A DNA stretch of 37,011 nucleotides from Myxococcota bacterium (GCA_028278345.1 JANQEL010000252.1:1-37011), one strand, 5' to 3'; shown: positions 25,523 to 33,415, numbered from the stretch's first letter. The notes: generated from the letters alone by a model not told the origin. Made by a program: numbers and translations.

Positions 25523-26142
25523 CTTCAATTCTCACTGGAGGTCAAAAATTTTTTAAAGAGAGAGAGTAGAGAGAGGTGGTCGACAGTCAGACAAAAACCA
25601 CCCAACCACGGAAGCGGTCCGCAGTTTTCCGATCCAACGACAGGCCCCCCACATGTCGATGCCTGATGAGATGGATGGAAATCGCTTCGAAAGGGAGCCT
25701 TCGAGCCAACCCCAAGGAATTCACCGCCCCGATTTGACTGGATCTTACCACGGTCGGTCGATCCGAGCGGATGCTTTTGTCGGCTGGAACGGCCGAATTC
25801 GGGCGCCTAGGGTGGGTTTCTCGGCCTTCTGCAACAGTGGTTGTAAGCGTTGCATCGGGCCTGCGCGGCGGATAATCTCCCGCGTTCCGAAAATCCCGGA
25901 GCCGTGCGGAAGCGCTCGTCGGGGTCGTCGAACGAGCGATCACATGAGCAGCCGACGGGCCGAGTCGCAAGTCCTTCAGGTCATCGAGAGTTCCCGGTCA
26001 AGCATCACGCGAGAGGGTTTCGGCCCCTCGTCATCCAGCAACACAATCCTCCACCCATCACCGCATCGCGCCGACCCCTCAAATCGGCGCCAGGACGCTG
26101 AATTCGGCAGCGTCACGCGATTCATAGAAAAGAGCACGGACG
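25523..26142. other. dnaN-rpmH divergent gap, candidate origin region
   Basis: In this 620-bp gap the dnaN-gyrB-gyrA block (minus strand) and the rpmH-rnpA-yidC block (plus strand) diverge, as they do around many bacterial origins. An A/T-rich stretch (25542-25556) is followed by a purine-rich AG repeat (25557-25577), which could be an unwinding element. DnaA boxes of the TTATCCACA type are not evident; the best match is GGCGGATAA (25867-25875, 7 of 9 on the reverse consensus). GATAAT (25871-25876) with TTGCAT 15 bp upstream is a weak promoter candidate for rpmH. Origin function is inferred from gene order. Confidence 0.35.
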
Positions 26143-26298
26143 ATGAAGCGAACCTATCAGCCCAGTCGAATCAAGAGAAAGCGGAAGCACGGTTTCCGCA
26201 GCCGCATGAGCACCAAGGCCGGACGCGCCATCCTGAAGCGCCGGCGGGCGAAGGGGCGCAAGAGCCTCACCGTGTCCGTGGGCTCGAAGCAGGGCTAG
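26143..26298 (+). CDS. rpmH: 50S ribosomal protein L34
   Basis: A 51-residue, very basic ribosomal protein of the large subunit. It begins MKRTYQPSRIKRKRKHGFR, continues with RMSTKAGRAIL and KRRRAKGRK, and matches L34 throughout, with a slightly longer C-terminus (SLTVSVGSKQG). A longer frame opening at 25653 runs through it but only this part is real. rnpA starts 4 bp after its stop, as in most bacteria. Confidence 0.97.
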   Translation: MKRTYQPSRIKRKRKHGFRSRMSTKAGRAILKRRRAKGRKSLTVSVGSKQG

Positions 26299-26302
26299 TA
26301 CG

Positions 26303-26698
26303 GTGGGGGCCGCCAGGTTCCGACCGGCGGATCGAGTGGTTTCGGCGCGCGACTATGCGCGCGCACGTCGCCGCGGTCGAAGGCTCTCGTCCAGGAACTT
26401 CGCCGTCTCCCTGGCACCCCGCGACGAGGGGCTGATTTCGGCCCGCCGTGCGCGCGGCGGGCATCCTTCGAAGACGCGCCTGGGAATGGCTGTGAGTCGA
26501 AAGGTGGGGAACGCCGTGGTCCGCAACCGCGTGAAGCGTGCGATTCGAGAGTGGTTCCGCCAGTCGCGAGACGAGGTGGTGCGCGAGACCGACCTGGTCG
26601 TGATCGCGCGCCGCGGGGCCCGGGACCTCGATACCCGCCAAATCGGCGAGGAGCTCGGCGCGCTGATGGCCAAAGCCGCCGAGAGCACGAAGCGATGA
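26303..26698 (+). CDS. rnpA: Ribonuclease P protein component
   Basis: The protein subunit of RNase P, which helps the RNA subunit mature tRNA 5' ends. It has 131 residues from a GTG start at 26303. The signature RLGMAVSRKVGNAVVRNRVKRAIREWFR contains the RNR motif that contacts the RNA and magnesium. The start keeps the usual short N-terminus (RFRPADRVVSARDY). The gene lies directly after rpmH and its stop overlaps the yidD start (ATGA). Confidence 0.95.
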   Translation: MGAARFRPADRVVSARDYARARRRGRRLSSRNFAVSLAPRDEGLISARRARGGHPSKTRLGMAVSRKVGNAVVRNRVKRAIREWFRQSRDEVVRETDLVVIARRGARDLDTRQIGEELGALMAKAAESTKR

Positions 26699-26937
26699 GA
26701 CCTCCGCAAACCCTCCTCCGGCGGCTGCCAGCGAAGTTTCTGATATTTCTAATCTGGATCTATCAGATATCGATATCCCGCGTTCTGCCGCCCCGCTGCC
26801 GCTTTTCTCCCTCCTGTTCCCACTACGCCGCCGAGGCGATCCAGCGCCATGGTGCCGTGCGCGGTGTCTGGCTTGCCACCTGTCGTGTGGGTAAATGCCA
26901 TCCCCTCCATGACGGCGGTTTCGACCCCGTTCCCTGA
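26695..26937 (+). CDS. yidD: Membrane protein insertion efficiency factor YidD
   Basis: An 80-residue protein of the YidD family, which assists YidC/Sec-dependent insertion of membrane proteins. It has an amphipathic or hydrophobic N-terminus (KFLIFLIWIYQISISRVLPP), then the cysteine motif CRFSPSCSHYAAEAI and the C-terminal GVWLATCRVGKCHPLHDGGFDPVP, all hallmarks of the family. ATG 26695 overlaps the rnpA stop. yidC starts 9 bp after its stop. Confidence 0.96.
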   Translation: MRPPQTLLRRLPAKFLIFLIWIYQISISRVLPPRCRFSPSCSHYAAEAIQRHGAVRGVWLATCRVGKCHPLHDGGFDPVP

Positions 26938-26946
26938 GGCCCGACC

Positions 26947-28692
26947 TTGGACCGCAATACCCTCCTCGCTATCGCGTTGTCGCTGCTCGTCCTGAGCGCG
27001 TGGTCCTCCTGGGAGGCGGCCCATATGCCGCCGCCCGAGGAGATGGAGGCTGCGCGAACGGAGGCAGGGGGCGATGGTGCCGGGACGGCGCCGGGCGGGA
27101 GGAGCGATTGGCCGGGGGAGGAACCGACCGGCGAAGTGACGCGTATCGAGCGACCCGCCGCCGAGCAACCGCCGTCAGCCGATCGCGTCGCTCGCGACGC
27201 ACCGGCACCCGAAGTGGCACCGTGGACAGGTGGTCTTGAGAGCGACCTGTTCCGCGTGCAGCTCGACAATCGCGGCGCCGGGATCTCGAGTTGGAAGTTG
27301 CTCCACGAGGACTATCGCATCTCGACGGACAAGGACTCCGATCCGATCGAACTCGTGACGAGCCATGCCGACGACAACGTGGTCCTCGCGACACCGCTCG
27401 AAGGTCTTGGCATCGGGAACCTGGGCGATGCGGTGTTCCAGGTCGAAGGCGGCAACAGCGAGCGCGTCGTCTTCATCCATGAACGCGCGGGCATCCAGGT
27501 TCGCAAGACACTGACCTTCGACCCCGAGAGTTACGCGTTCGACGTCGAACTCGAAGTGGGCAATCGAACGGGCCGCGCGATCACGAGTGATCTCGATCTC
27601 GTCTGGCCGGCCGCCACCGTCGACCTGAACGACTTCCGCGAGCAATCACTCATCATGCTCGCCAACGACGAAGTCGAGACGGAAATGCTCCAGAGCGTCG
27701 GTTCTGGGGGTTTCTTCTCGTTTCTCGGCGGTGGCGACGAAGGGCCCACGCAAGCCTCGGGCTTGATCGAATGGGCGGGTGTTTCGAATCGCTACTTCCT
27801 TTCAGTGCTGATCCCGAGCGCGAAGAACGCAAGCGTGGCCGAAGTGACGTTCCTACCGGTTGTCTCCGGTGAACGTGCGATGACACGCATCGTCTATCCC
27901 GACGTCGAGATTCCGGATGGCGGTGTCGTGGTTCGAAACTTCCGCGGCTACATGGGCCCGAAGGTTTCCGAGACACTCGAAAGTGTACATCCGGGCCTGC
28001 AGCGTTCGATCGATCTCGGTTGGTCGTGGATCGAACCGCTCACGCGCTTCTTCCACTGGTTCCTCGCGCTGCTGTACGGTGTGTGGCCGAACTACGGTGT
28101 CGCGATCATCCTCGTCACGATCATCGTTCGCGTCGTGACGTTCCCGATCATGCAGCGGCAGATGAAGTCGATGGAGCGCATGCGCGAACTCCAGCCGGCC
28201 TTGAAGGAGATCCAGGAGAAGCACAAGGAAGACCGGCAGAAGCAGTCGGAAGCCATGATGAAGCTCTACCGGGAGGAAGGCGTGAATCCCCTCGGGGGAT
28301 GCTTCCCGATGCTGCTCCAGTTCCCGGTCTTCATCGGCCTCTTCTACGCGCTGCAGAGCACGATCGCGCTACGCCATGCCGACTTCGCCCTCTGGATCAA
28401 CGACCTCTCGGCTCCGGAAGAACTCTTCACACTGCCCGGCATTGGGCTCCCGATCCGCGTTCTTCCCATCGTGATGGGCGCCAGCATGTTCATCCAGCAA
28501 CGGATGACGCCCATGACGGGCATGGATCCCGTACAGGCCCGCATGATGACCACCGTCATGCCCATCATGATGACCGTGCTCTTCTACCAGTTTCCGTCCG
28601 GCCTGGTGCTGTATTGGATGATCTCCAACTTCCTCGGCATCGGGCACCAGCTGTGGGTGCGCAAGCAGCGCGCCGCCGCCGGCGAGTCGTGA
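26947..28692 (+). CDS. yidC: Membrane protein insertase YidC
   Basis: YidC inserts and folds inner-membrane proteins, including ATP synthase subunits a and c. The 581-residue protein is the long Gram-negative form. It has an N-terminal transmembrane anchor (DRNTLLAIALSLLVLSAW), a low-complexity Pro/Glu/Ala linker (about 26-90), the periplasmic beta-sandwich domain (about 93-350), and five conserved helices beginning near 358. The hydrophilic groove Arg lies in TIIVRVVTFPIM, and PLGGCFPMLLQFPVFIGLFYAL and FPSGLVLYWMISN are diagnostic. The TTG start at 26947 has GAGG about 8 nt upstream. It belongs to the rpmH-rnpA-yidD-yidC cluster. Confidence 0.97.
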   Translation: MDRNTLLAIALSLLVLSAWSSWEAAHMPPPEEMEAARTEAGGDGAGTAPGGRSDWPGEEPTGEVTRIERPAAEQPPSADRVARDAPAPEVAPWTGGLESDLFRVQLDNRGAGISSWKLLHEDYRISTDKDSDPIELVTSHADDNVVLATPLEGLGIGNLGDAVFQVEGGNSERVVFIHERAGIQVRKTLTFDPESYAFDVELEVGNRTGRAITSDLDLVWPAATVDLNDFREQSLIMLANDEVETEMLQSVGSGGFFSFLGGGDEGPTQASGLIEWAGVSNRYFLSVLIPSAKNASVAEVTFLPVVSGERAMTRIVYPDVEIPDGGVVVRNFRGYMGPKVSETLESVHPGLQRSIDLGWSWIEPLTRFFHWFLALLYGVWPNYGVAIILVTIIVRVVTFPIMQRQMKSMERMRELQPALKEIQEKHKEDRQKQSEAMMKLYREEGVNPLGGCFPMLLQFPVFIGLFYALQSTIALRHADFALWINDLSAPEELFTLPGIGLPIRVLPIVMGASMFIQQRMTPMTGMDPVQARMMTTVMPIMMTVLFYQFPSGLVLYWMISNFLGIGHQLWVRKQRAAAGES

Positions 28693-28743
28693 TTCACCAG
28701 CACCACCACCATCTTTCCCACTCAAGCGCGAGGCAGACCAGCG

Positions 28744-29625
28744 ATGTACGACGCAAAGAACGAGCCCAACGAATTCGTCGGTGACGACCGCGAGGAAGCG
28801 GTCGGCAAGGCGTGCCGATTCTTCGGTGCCGAGGAAGGCGACCTCAAGATCGTCGAAGCCCCCGGAGAGGACGTCTTCGGCAGTGGCGCGCGCGTCGTCG
28901 TGGTCGCGGTCCCGAAGAACGCCAAGCCCCCGAAGGCCGACTCTGGCGATCGCGGCGGTGACCGGCGCGAGCGAGGCGGTCGCGATCGGGGTGGGCGCGG
29001 TGGCCGAGATCGTGATCGAGATCGCGGAGATAGGGGCCGCGGTCGACAACGCGAACGCGATCGCGAAGTAGTTTCCGCCAAGGCCGAGGCCCCCAAGACC
29101 GAGTCGAAGGGCACGGTCGAAGGCGAAGTGGGCGATGTCGGAAAGTTCATTCTCGGGATCGTCGAGCGGATGAAGCTCGGAGGGTTCCGCATCTCGGAAA
29201 CCGCCGAAGGCGACTTCTGCGTGTACGAACTTCGGGGCGAAGCCGCCCTCGCGCTCGGGACCGGCGACGGCCGCGCGGTCGATGCCCTGCAGCTTCTCGG
29301 CAACCAGTTCGCGATGCGGAACTCGGATGACGCACCCCGCGTCGTGGTCGACGCCGAGGGCGATGCGGAGAAGCGCACCGACTTCCTCGAGCGTCTGGCG
29401 CGCCGGGCCGCGGGCCGGGCGAGCGACACGGGCCGTTCGGTCGCACTCGACCCCATGAATGGCCGCGATCGCCGGGTGCTCCACATGACCATCCGCGACA
29501 TGGACGGGGTGGCGACGATGAGCGTCGGAGAGGGTCGCTACCGCCAGGTCGTCGTGGTGCCGGAAGGCGCCGACGAATACGAGGAAGCGGTCGAGTCCAC
29601 CAAGGCCGCCGAGAATCGCGACTGA
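28744..29625 (+). CDS. jag: Jag/KhpB RNA-binding protein with RG/RD-rich linker
   Basis: An RNA-binding protein related to Jag/KhpB (SpoIIIJ-associated). It has 293 residues. The N-terminal Jag domain (about 10-57) is followed by a low-complexity linker (69-108) made almost only of Arg, Gly, Asp and Glu, with RGG/RDR repeats. A KH domain (about 130-200, with GTGDGRAVDALQLLGNQ) and an R3H domain (about 205-275, RDRRVLH then TMSVGEGRYRQVVVVP) complete it. ATG 28744 has GAGG upstream. yidC lies 51 bp before it. In many genomes mnmE and mnmG follow; here rsmG follows directly. RGG tracts favour RNA binding or condensation, which is an inference here. Confidence 0.93.
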   Translation: MYDAKNEPNEFVGDDREEAVGKACRFFGAEEGDLKIVEAPGEDVFGSGARVVVVAVPKNAKPPKADSGDRGGDRRERGGRDRGGRGGRDRDRDRGDRGRGRQRERDREVVSAKAEAPKTESKGTVEGEVGDVGKFILGIVERMKLGGFRISETAEGDFCVYELRGEAALALGTGDGRAVDALQLLGNQFAMRNSDDAPRVVVDAEGDAEKRTDFLERLARRAAGRASDTGRSVALDPMNGRDRRVLHMTIRDMDGVATMSVGEGRYRQVVVVPEGADEYEEAVESTKAAENRD

Positions 29626-29684
29626 TTCCGCCCTCCGGACGCGGCTGCTGAGCAGCTCGTCCGGGAGGTCGGCCGCACCTGGAA

Positions 29685-29750
29685 TGTTCCACGGGGAACG
29701 TTCTCGTGATGTTCCACGGGGAACATTCTCAGAGTGTTCCACGGGGAACG
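29685..29750. promoter_or_regulatory. Three parS-like ParB sites, 25-bp period
   Basis: Three 16-bp sites lie at 29685-29700, 29710-29725 and 29735-29750. The middle one reads TGTTCCACGGGGAACA; the outer two end in G. They are exactly 25 bp apart. Known parS is TGTTYCACGTGRAACA; all three share one change, T to G at position 10. They sit 5-70 bp before rsmG and about 0.9-1.9 kb before parA/parB, a standard parS location. Binding by ParB is inferred. Confidence 0.85.
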
Positions 29751-29756
29751 GAACCC

Positions 29757-30446
29757 ATGGACCACAGCGACTTGAGCGGCACGCCTTCTAGCGCGGAAAT
29801 CGAAGCTGCACGGGCGTCGATTTCCCGTGGAACGGAAGCGCTGCGGGTCGTGCCCCCGAAGCGCATTCTCGACCAGCTCCTGGAGCTGGCGATCCTGCTC
29901 TCGAACTGGGCGCCGCGGATGAACCTCACCGCCCATCGGGGCCCGGAAGCGATCGCCCAGCGGCTGATTCTCGACGCGATTGCGCTATTCCAGGTTCTCC
30001 CCAGTTTCGAGAAGCTCACGGATCTGGGGTCTGGGGCCGGCTTTCCCTACCTCCCGATCGCGATCCTCCATCCCGAGCGAGAATTCTTGTCGGTGGAGGC
30101 CCGTTCTCGCCGGGTTTCGTTCCAGCGGACCGTGGTCCGGACCCTCGGCCTCCAGAACATCCAGATCGAGAATTCGCGGATCGAGGATCTCGAACCCAGC
30201 CCCGGAGATGCCGCCGTCGCCCAGGCACTCGCCGAACCCAGCCAGGCCCGCGACTACCTCTCGCCCTGGGTCAGGCCGGGCGGCTGGATCGCGATCCCGG
30301 GGACGCCCGAATCCATGGGGTCCCCGCCCGCGAACCCGCCTGGCTTCTCGGGCGCCGAGGTTCGCACCTACCGCGTCCCGGAGCTCGAACTCGAGCGGCG
30401 GGTCTGGTTCGCCCAGCGCGACTCCGACGCCACCGAATCGGCCTGA
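29757..30446 (+). CDS. rsmG: 16S rRNA 7-methylguanosine methyltransferase RsmG
   Basis: RsmG (GidB) methylates G527 of 16S rRNA with S-adenosylmethionine. The 229-residue protein has the family N-terminal MNLTAHRGPEAIAQRLILDAI (55-75) and the SAM motif TDLGSGAGFPYLPIAI (88-102). It is divergent in the later part: the usual SRA motif before the last strands reads AQALAEP (155-161). ATG 29757 follows the third parS-like site by only 6 bp; an upstream frame from 29706 would translate through the parS sites and is less likely. It is followed by a hairpin with a U-tract and then parA. Confidence 0.88.
   Translation: MDHSDLSGTPSSAEIEAARASISRGTEALRVVPPKRILDQLLELAILLSNWAPRMNLTAHRGPEAIAQRLILDAIALFQVLPSFEKLTDLGSGAGFPYLPIAILHPEREFLSVEARSRRVSFQRTVVRTLGLQNIQIENSRIEDLEPSPGDAAVAQALAEPSQARDYLSPWVRPGGWIAIPGTPESMGSPPANPPGFSGAEVRTYRVPELELERRVWFAQRDSDATESA
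29820..29833. promoter_or_regulatory. Possible fourth, hybrid ParB/Noc-like site
   Basis: ATTTCCCGTGGAAC lies inside the 5' part of rsmG, 84 bp after the third parS-like site. Its left half matches a Noc-site half and its right half a parS half. It may be chance, because it is coding sequence. Confidence 0.25.
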
Positions 30447-30479
30447 TATCCGCATCTCGCTGATCCGGCCCGCTTCTCG

Positions 30480-30499
30480 GCGCCTTCGGGTGCGCTTTT
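30480..30499 (+). terminator. UUCG-loop hairpin after rsmG
   Basis: GCGCC (30480-30484) pairs with GGTGC (30489-30493) around a TTCG tetraloop with a C-G closing pair, followed by TTTT (30496-30499). It is 34 bp after the rsmG stop. The 5-bp stem is short and contains one G-U pair, so termination is likely to be partial. Confidence 0.4.
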
Positions 30500-30661
30500 C
30501 ACGCAACTCGGCCGCAACTCGTCGGGCTTTGGGAATGCGCGTGTGATAAGTAAGGCGCGAGGGGTGAAGAGGTCCGGGCCGCGTAGGCCCGCTGGGCTCG
30601 TGCCCCTCATCGGTCGCTCCCCCCTTTTCAGCGCGACCGGGTTCCCACGAGGATACGCGCG

Positions 30662-31561
30662 ATGGACCCTTCTTCCTCCGCTCAGCCTGCCGACGCGCCC
30701 GCGCGGCCGCTTGCCGCCCGCCCGCCGTGCCGCGTCATCGCCGTCGTGAACCAGAAGGGCGGCGTCGGGAAGACCACCACCGCGGTCAACCTGGCGGCCT
30801 GCCTGGGGGTTTCGGAGCGCCGCACGCTCCTGATCGACCTCGACCCCCAGGGGAACGCCTCGAGCGCCTATGGTGTGGTGAATCCGCAACGTCAAGTCTA
30901 CGACGCCCTGATCGGTGAGGTCGCGATCAAGGAGGCCGTGGTCCAGACGGAACTCGAGAGTCTCCAGCTCCTCCCCGCCGGCCCGGATCTCGTCGGCGCC
31001 GAGATCGAGCTCGCCGCCCAGGAAGACCGCGCCATCCACCTCGACCGGGCCGTCGCCGACGCGCGCAACGAGTACGACTTCATCATCATCGATTGCCCGC
31101 CTTCGCTCGGCATCCTGACCCTCAACGCGCTTACCGCCGCCGACTCGATCCTGATCCCGCTCCAGTGCGAGTACTACGCCCTCGAAGGCCTCGCCCGCTT
31201 GATGGAGACCCGCGACCTGGTGCGCGACCAGTTGAACCCGCGCCTCGAACTCGAAGGCATCGTGCTCACCATGGTCGACATGCGAAACAACCTGGCGCGC
31301 CAGGTCGAGAGCGAAGTGCGCCAACACTTCGGCGACAAGGTCTATCGCACGCGCATCCCGCGAAACGTTCGCCTGAGCGAAGCGCCGAGCCACGGCAAAC
31401 CCATCCTGCTCTACGACATCCATTCGCGCGGCGCGGTCGCGTACCTGAAGCTCGCCGAAGAGCTCTTGCTGAAACAGGCGGCCGTGAACCCGAGTTCACA
31501 GCCGGAAACCACGATCCTCCCTCCGACGAGTCCCGAAACACGAGGAGCCTCCGATGAGTAA
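30662..31561 (+). CDS. parA: ParA/Soj chromosome-partitioning ATPase
   Basis: The ParA ATPase moves ParB-parS complexes during chromosome segregation by dynamic nucleoid binding. It has 299 residues. The deviant Walker A motif is KGGVGKTT (32-39), with the signature lysine inside NQKGGVGKTTTAVNLA. Walker A' reads LLIDLDPQGN and Walker B DFIIIDCPPSLG. The N-terminus (1-24) is Pro/Ala-rich, slightly longer than Soj. ATG 30662 has GAGGAT upstream. The 3' end overlaps parB by 8 bp, so the two are translated together. Confidence 0.96.
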   Translation: MDPSSSAQPADAPARPLAARPPCRVIAVVNQKGGVGKTTTAVNLAACLGVSERRTLLIDLDPQGNASSAYGVVNPQRQVYDALIGEVAIKEAVVQTELESLQLLPAGPDLVGAEIELAAQEDRAIHLDRAVADARNEYDFIIIDCPPSLGILTLNALTAADSILIPLQCEYYALEGLARLMETRDLVRDQLNPRLELEGIVLTMVDMRNNLARQVESEVRQHFGDKVYRTRIPRNVRLSEAPSHGKPILLYDIHSRGAVAYLKLAEELLLKQAAVNPSSQPETTILPPTSPETRGASDE

Positions 31562-32519
31562 TCGCCGAAACGCCCTGGGCCGAGGCCTTGGTGCACTGAT
31601 TCCGGGTGCCGGAACCCAGGAAGCGAAGAAACCCGCGCCCCCCGCCGCAGAGCCGCGTTCGGCCGTTTCCGACCGTTCTGCGCCAGTTTCTCCAACGGCG
31701 ACGGATACGAAGCCGCGTTCAACCGGGCCTACGCTTCTGCGTGTCAGCGACATCGACCCCAACCCCGAACAGCCGCGCCGCGTCTTCGACGAAGCCCAGC
31801 TGAAGGAACTCGCCGATTCGATCAAGCGCCACGGTGTTCTCCAGCCCGTCGTCGTGCGACGCAACGGCGAGCGCTACGAGCTGATCGTCGGTGAGCGCCG
31901 CTGGCGCGCCACCCAGGTGGCGGGGATGAAGACGATCCCCGCAGTCGTGGCCGACGTCGCGACCCAGGATCGCCTCGAGATCGCGATCATCGAAAACGTC
32001 CAGCGCCAGGACCTGAACCCGATCGAACTCGCCCACGCCTACCTCGCTCTCGTCGAAGCGGGGGCGACGCAGGACGAAGTCGGCAAACGGGTCAGCAAGG
32101 ATCGCTCGAGCATCGCGAACCACCTCCGCCTGCTCGATCTCTCCCGCGAGATCCAGCAGGACATCGAGGAGGGGCGTCTTTCGATGGGCCACGCCAAGGC
32201 GCTGCTCCAGGTGGGCAACCCCGAGCGCCGCCGCCACCTGCGCGACCGGGTGCTGGCCGAGAAGCTCTCGGTGCGCGAGGCGGAGATGCTGGGCCGCGAG
32301 ATCGCGGGGCCCGTCACCCGCACCAAGCCCCGGAAGCCCCGCAAGGAGTCGACGGTGCTCGATCCGAGTCTGGCGCCTATCGTCGAGACCCTGCAGCGGC
32401 AGTTCCAGACCCGTGTCCGCATCGTGGGCGGGGCCGAGCGCGGCAAGATCGAGATCGAGTACTTCGAGAAGGACGATTTCAACCGGATCGTCAATCTCCT
32501 GATGGAAGGCGGCCATTGA
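31554..32519 (+). CDS. parB: ParB/Spo0J partition protein
   Basis: A CTP-dependent DNA clamp that loads at parS. It has 321 residues. It starts RRNALGRGLGALIPG (ParA-stimulating N-terminus), then a low-complexity linker (about 20-58), the CTPase domain with GERRWRA (113-119) and ENVQRQDL, and the HTH (171-194). The dimerisation domain is at the C-terminus. At the four positions known to separate parS from Noc-site specificity (Caulobacter 173, 179, 184 and 201) it has Arg184, His190, Asp195 and Gly212, a ParB-like rather than Noc-like set with an unusual Asp. The stop overlaps the bactofilin start (TTGA). Confidence 0.96.
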   Translation: MSNRRNALGRGLGALIPGAGTQEAKKPAPPAAEPRSAVSDRSAPVSPTATDTKPRSTGPTLLRVSDIDPNPEQPRRVFDEAQLKELADSIKRHGVLQPVVVRRNGERYELIVGERRWRATQVAGMKTIPAVVADVATQDRLEIAIIENVQRQDLNPIELAHAYLALVEAGATQDEVGKRVSKDRSSIANHLRLLDLSREIQQDIEEGRLSMGHAKALLQVGNPERRRHLRDRVLAEKLSVREAEMLGREIAGPVTRTKPRKPRKESTVLDPSLAPIVETLQRQFQTRVRIVGGAERGKIEIEYFEKDDFNRIVNLLMEGGH

Positions 32520-32959
32520 GCCAGACCCAGCCAACCCCCTCGAGCTACACGGCCCGCACCGTCGGTGGCGGCACGCCCCCGGCTGCTCGGGCGAGGCCGA
32601 CCCACGCCGCGGTCGGCGAGGTGGCCATTGCCGTCGATTCCGGCGCCCGCTTCGAGGGGCATCTCTCGTGTCCCCGGGCCACCCGGATCGACGGCACCGT
32701 GAGGGGCGACATCATCGCCCGCGACCGCGTCGAGCTGGGAGCCGAGTCGCGCGTCGCCGGGCGGATCGAGGCCCGCGAAATCGTGGTGGCCGGCCAGTTC
32801 GAGGGCGAACTCCACGCGAGCCGCAGCGTCGAGCTGCTCGAGACGGCCCGTGTCACCGGCGACATCACCACCCGCGAACTCAGCGCCGAAGAGGGATGCG
32901 TAGTGACCGGCCGCTGTCGCACGCGCGGCCGGGCAGGCGCCTCGGACGAAGGCGGATAA
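32516..32959 (+). CDS. Bactofilin
   Basis: A 147-residue polymer-forming cytoskeletal protein. The Pro/Thr/Ala-rich N-terminal tail (1-35) is followed by a right-handed beta-helix of the bactofilin (DUF583) type (about 38-130) with short repeats such as IDGTVRGDI, VAGRIEAREI, FEGELHASRSVE and VTGDITTREL. Bactofilins assemble non-polar filaments without nucleotides. The TTG start at 32516 overlaps the parB stop, so it is made with ParB. In Myxococcus, bactofilin scaffolds position the ParABS machinery, so a physical link is likely here too, by inference. Confidence 0.93.
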   Translation: MSQTQPTPSSYTARTVGGGTPPAARARPTHAAVGEVAIAVDSGARFEGHLSCPRATRIDGTVRGDIIARDRVELGAESRVAGRIEAREIVVAGQFEGELHASRSVELLETARVTGDITTRELSAEEGCVVTGRCRTRGRAGASDEGG

Positions 32960-33415
32960 CCCCGCGTTCGAGCGGGCGAATCTATTGAATCTGCCCGCGG
33001 CTATGTAAGAATGGGCGCCGCTCGAAACCCGGCTCTCACGAGCGGGTGGGGCCGCGCACGCGGCCCGCGATCAGCCGTTGTTCGAAGCGCTGGACGGAAC
33101 CTCTTAGGAAAGCTGCGCTGCCCGCCGGTTCCATCGCCGCGCACCGCGCCCACTCGAAGCGCGATTCGTCGTGGCAGCCCGGTGTTCACGGCCTGCCCTG
33201 AAGCGATCGACGGCCGCGTCGGCCGTCCGGGTTGCGAGAACCCGAGTACCCGAAACACAGCGCCAAACCGGGCCGAAAGCCCCGGCGCTGCAACAATCTG
33301 TCGCACTGACAACCGAACCCAACGGGCGAGCATACCGCCCCCGCAGAGCCCGGATACGAAGCCGAAGCGATCCACACGCCTCGCCGTATCCCCTCGAAAC
33401 AAAGAGAAAAACCAG
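32960..33415. other. Leader region upstream of the atpF' operon
   Basis: This 456-bp gap has no convincing gene; a long frame through it has an Arg/Pro-rich, non-protein-like composition. TTGAAT (32985-32990) and TAAGAA about 15 bp later are a weak promoter candidate. A hairpin pairs GGGCCGC (33049-33055) with GCGGCCC (33060-33066). The operon for ATP-synthase subunits begins just after. Confidence 0.4.

Noticed and set aside
25867..25875. GGCGGATAA as a DnaA box
   Set aside because: Only 7 of 9 matches to the reverse consensus and isolated; expected by chance in 620 bp at some frequency.
25653..26142. Plus-strand open frame before rpmH
   Set aside because: Its residues are Arg/Ser/Pro-rich without domain features, and it runs in another frame through rpmH, which is certain.
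29685..29750. CRISPR-like short direct repeats
   Set aside because: The repeats are 16 bp with 9-bp gaps, far too short for CRISPR spacers, and match parS.
32960..33415. N-terminal extension of atpF' from 33011
   Set aside because: The translated segment is Arg/Pro-rich and not protein-like; subunit b' starts later.
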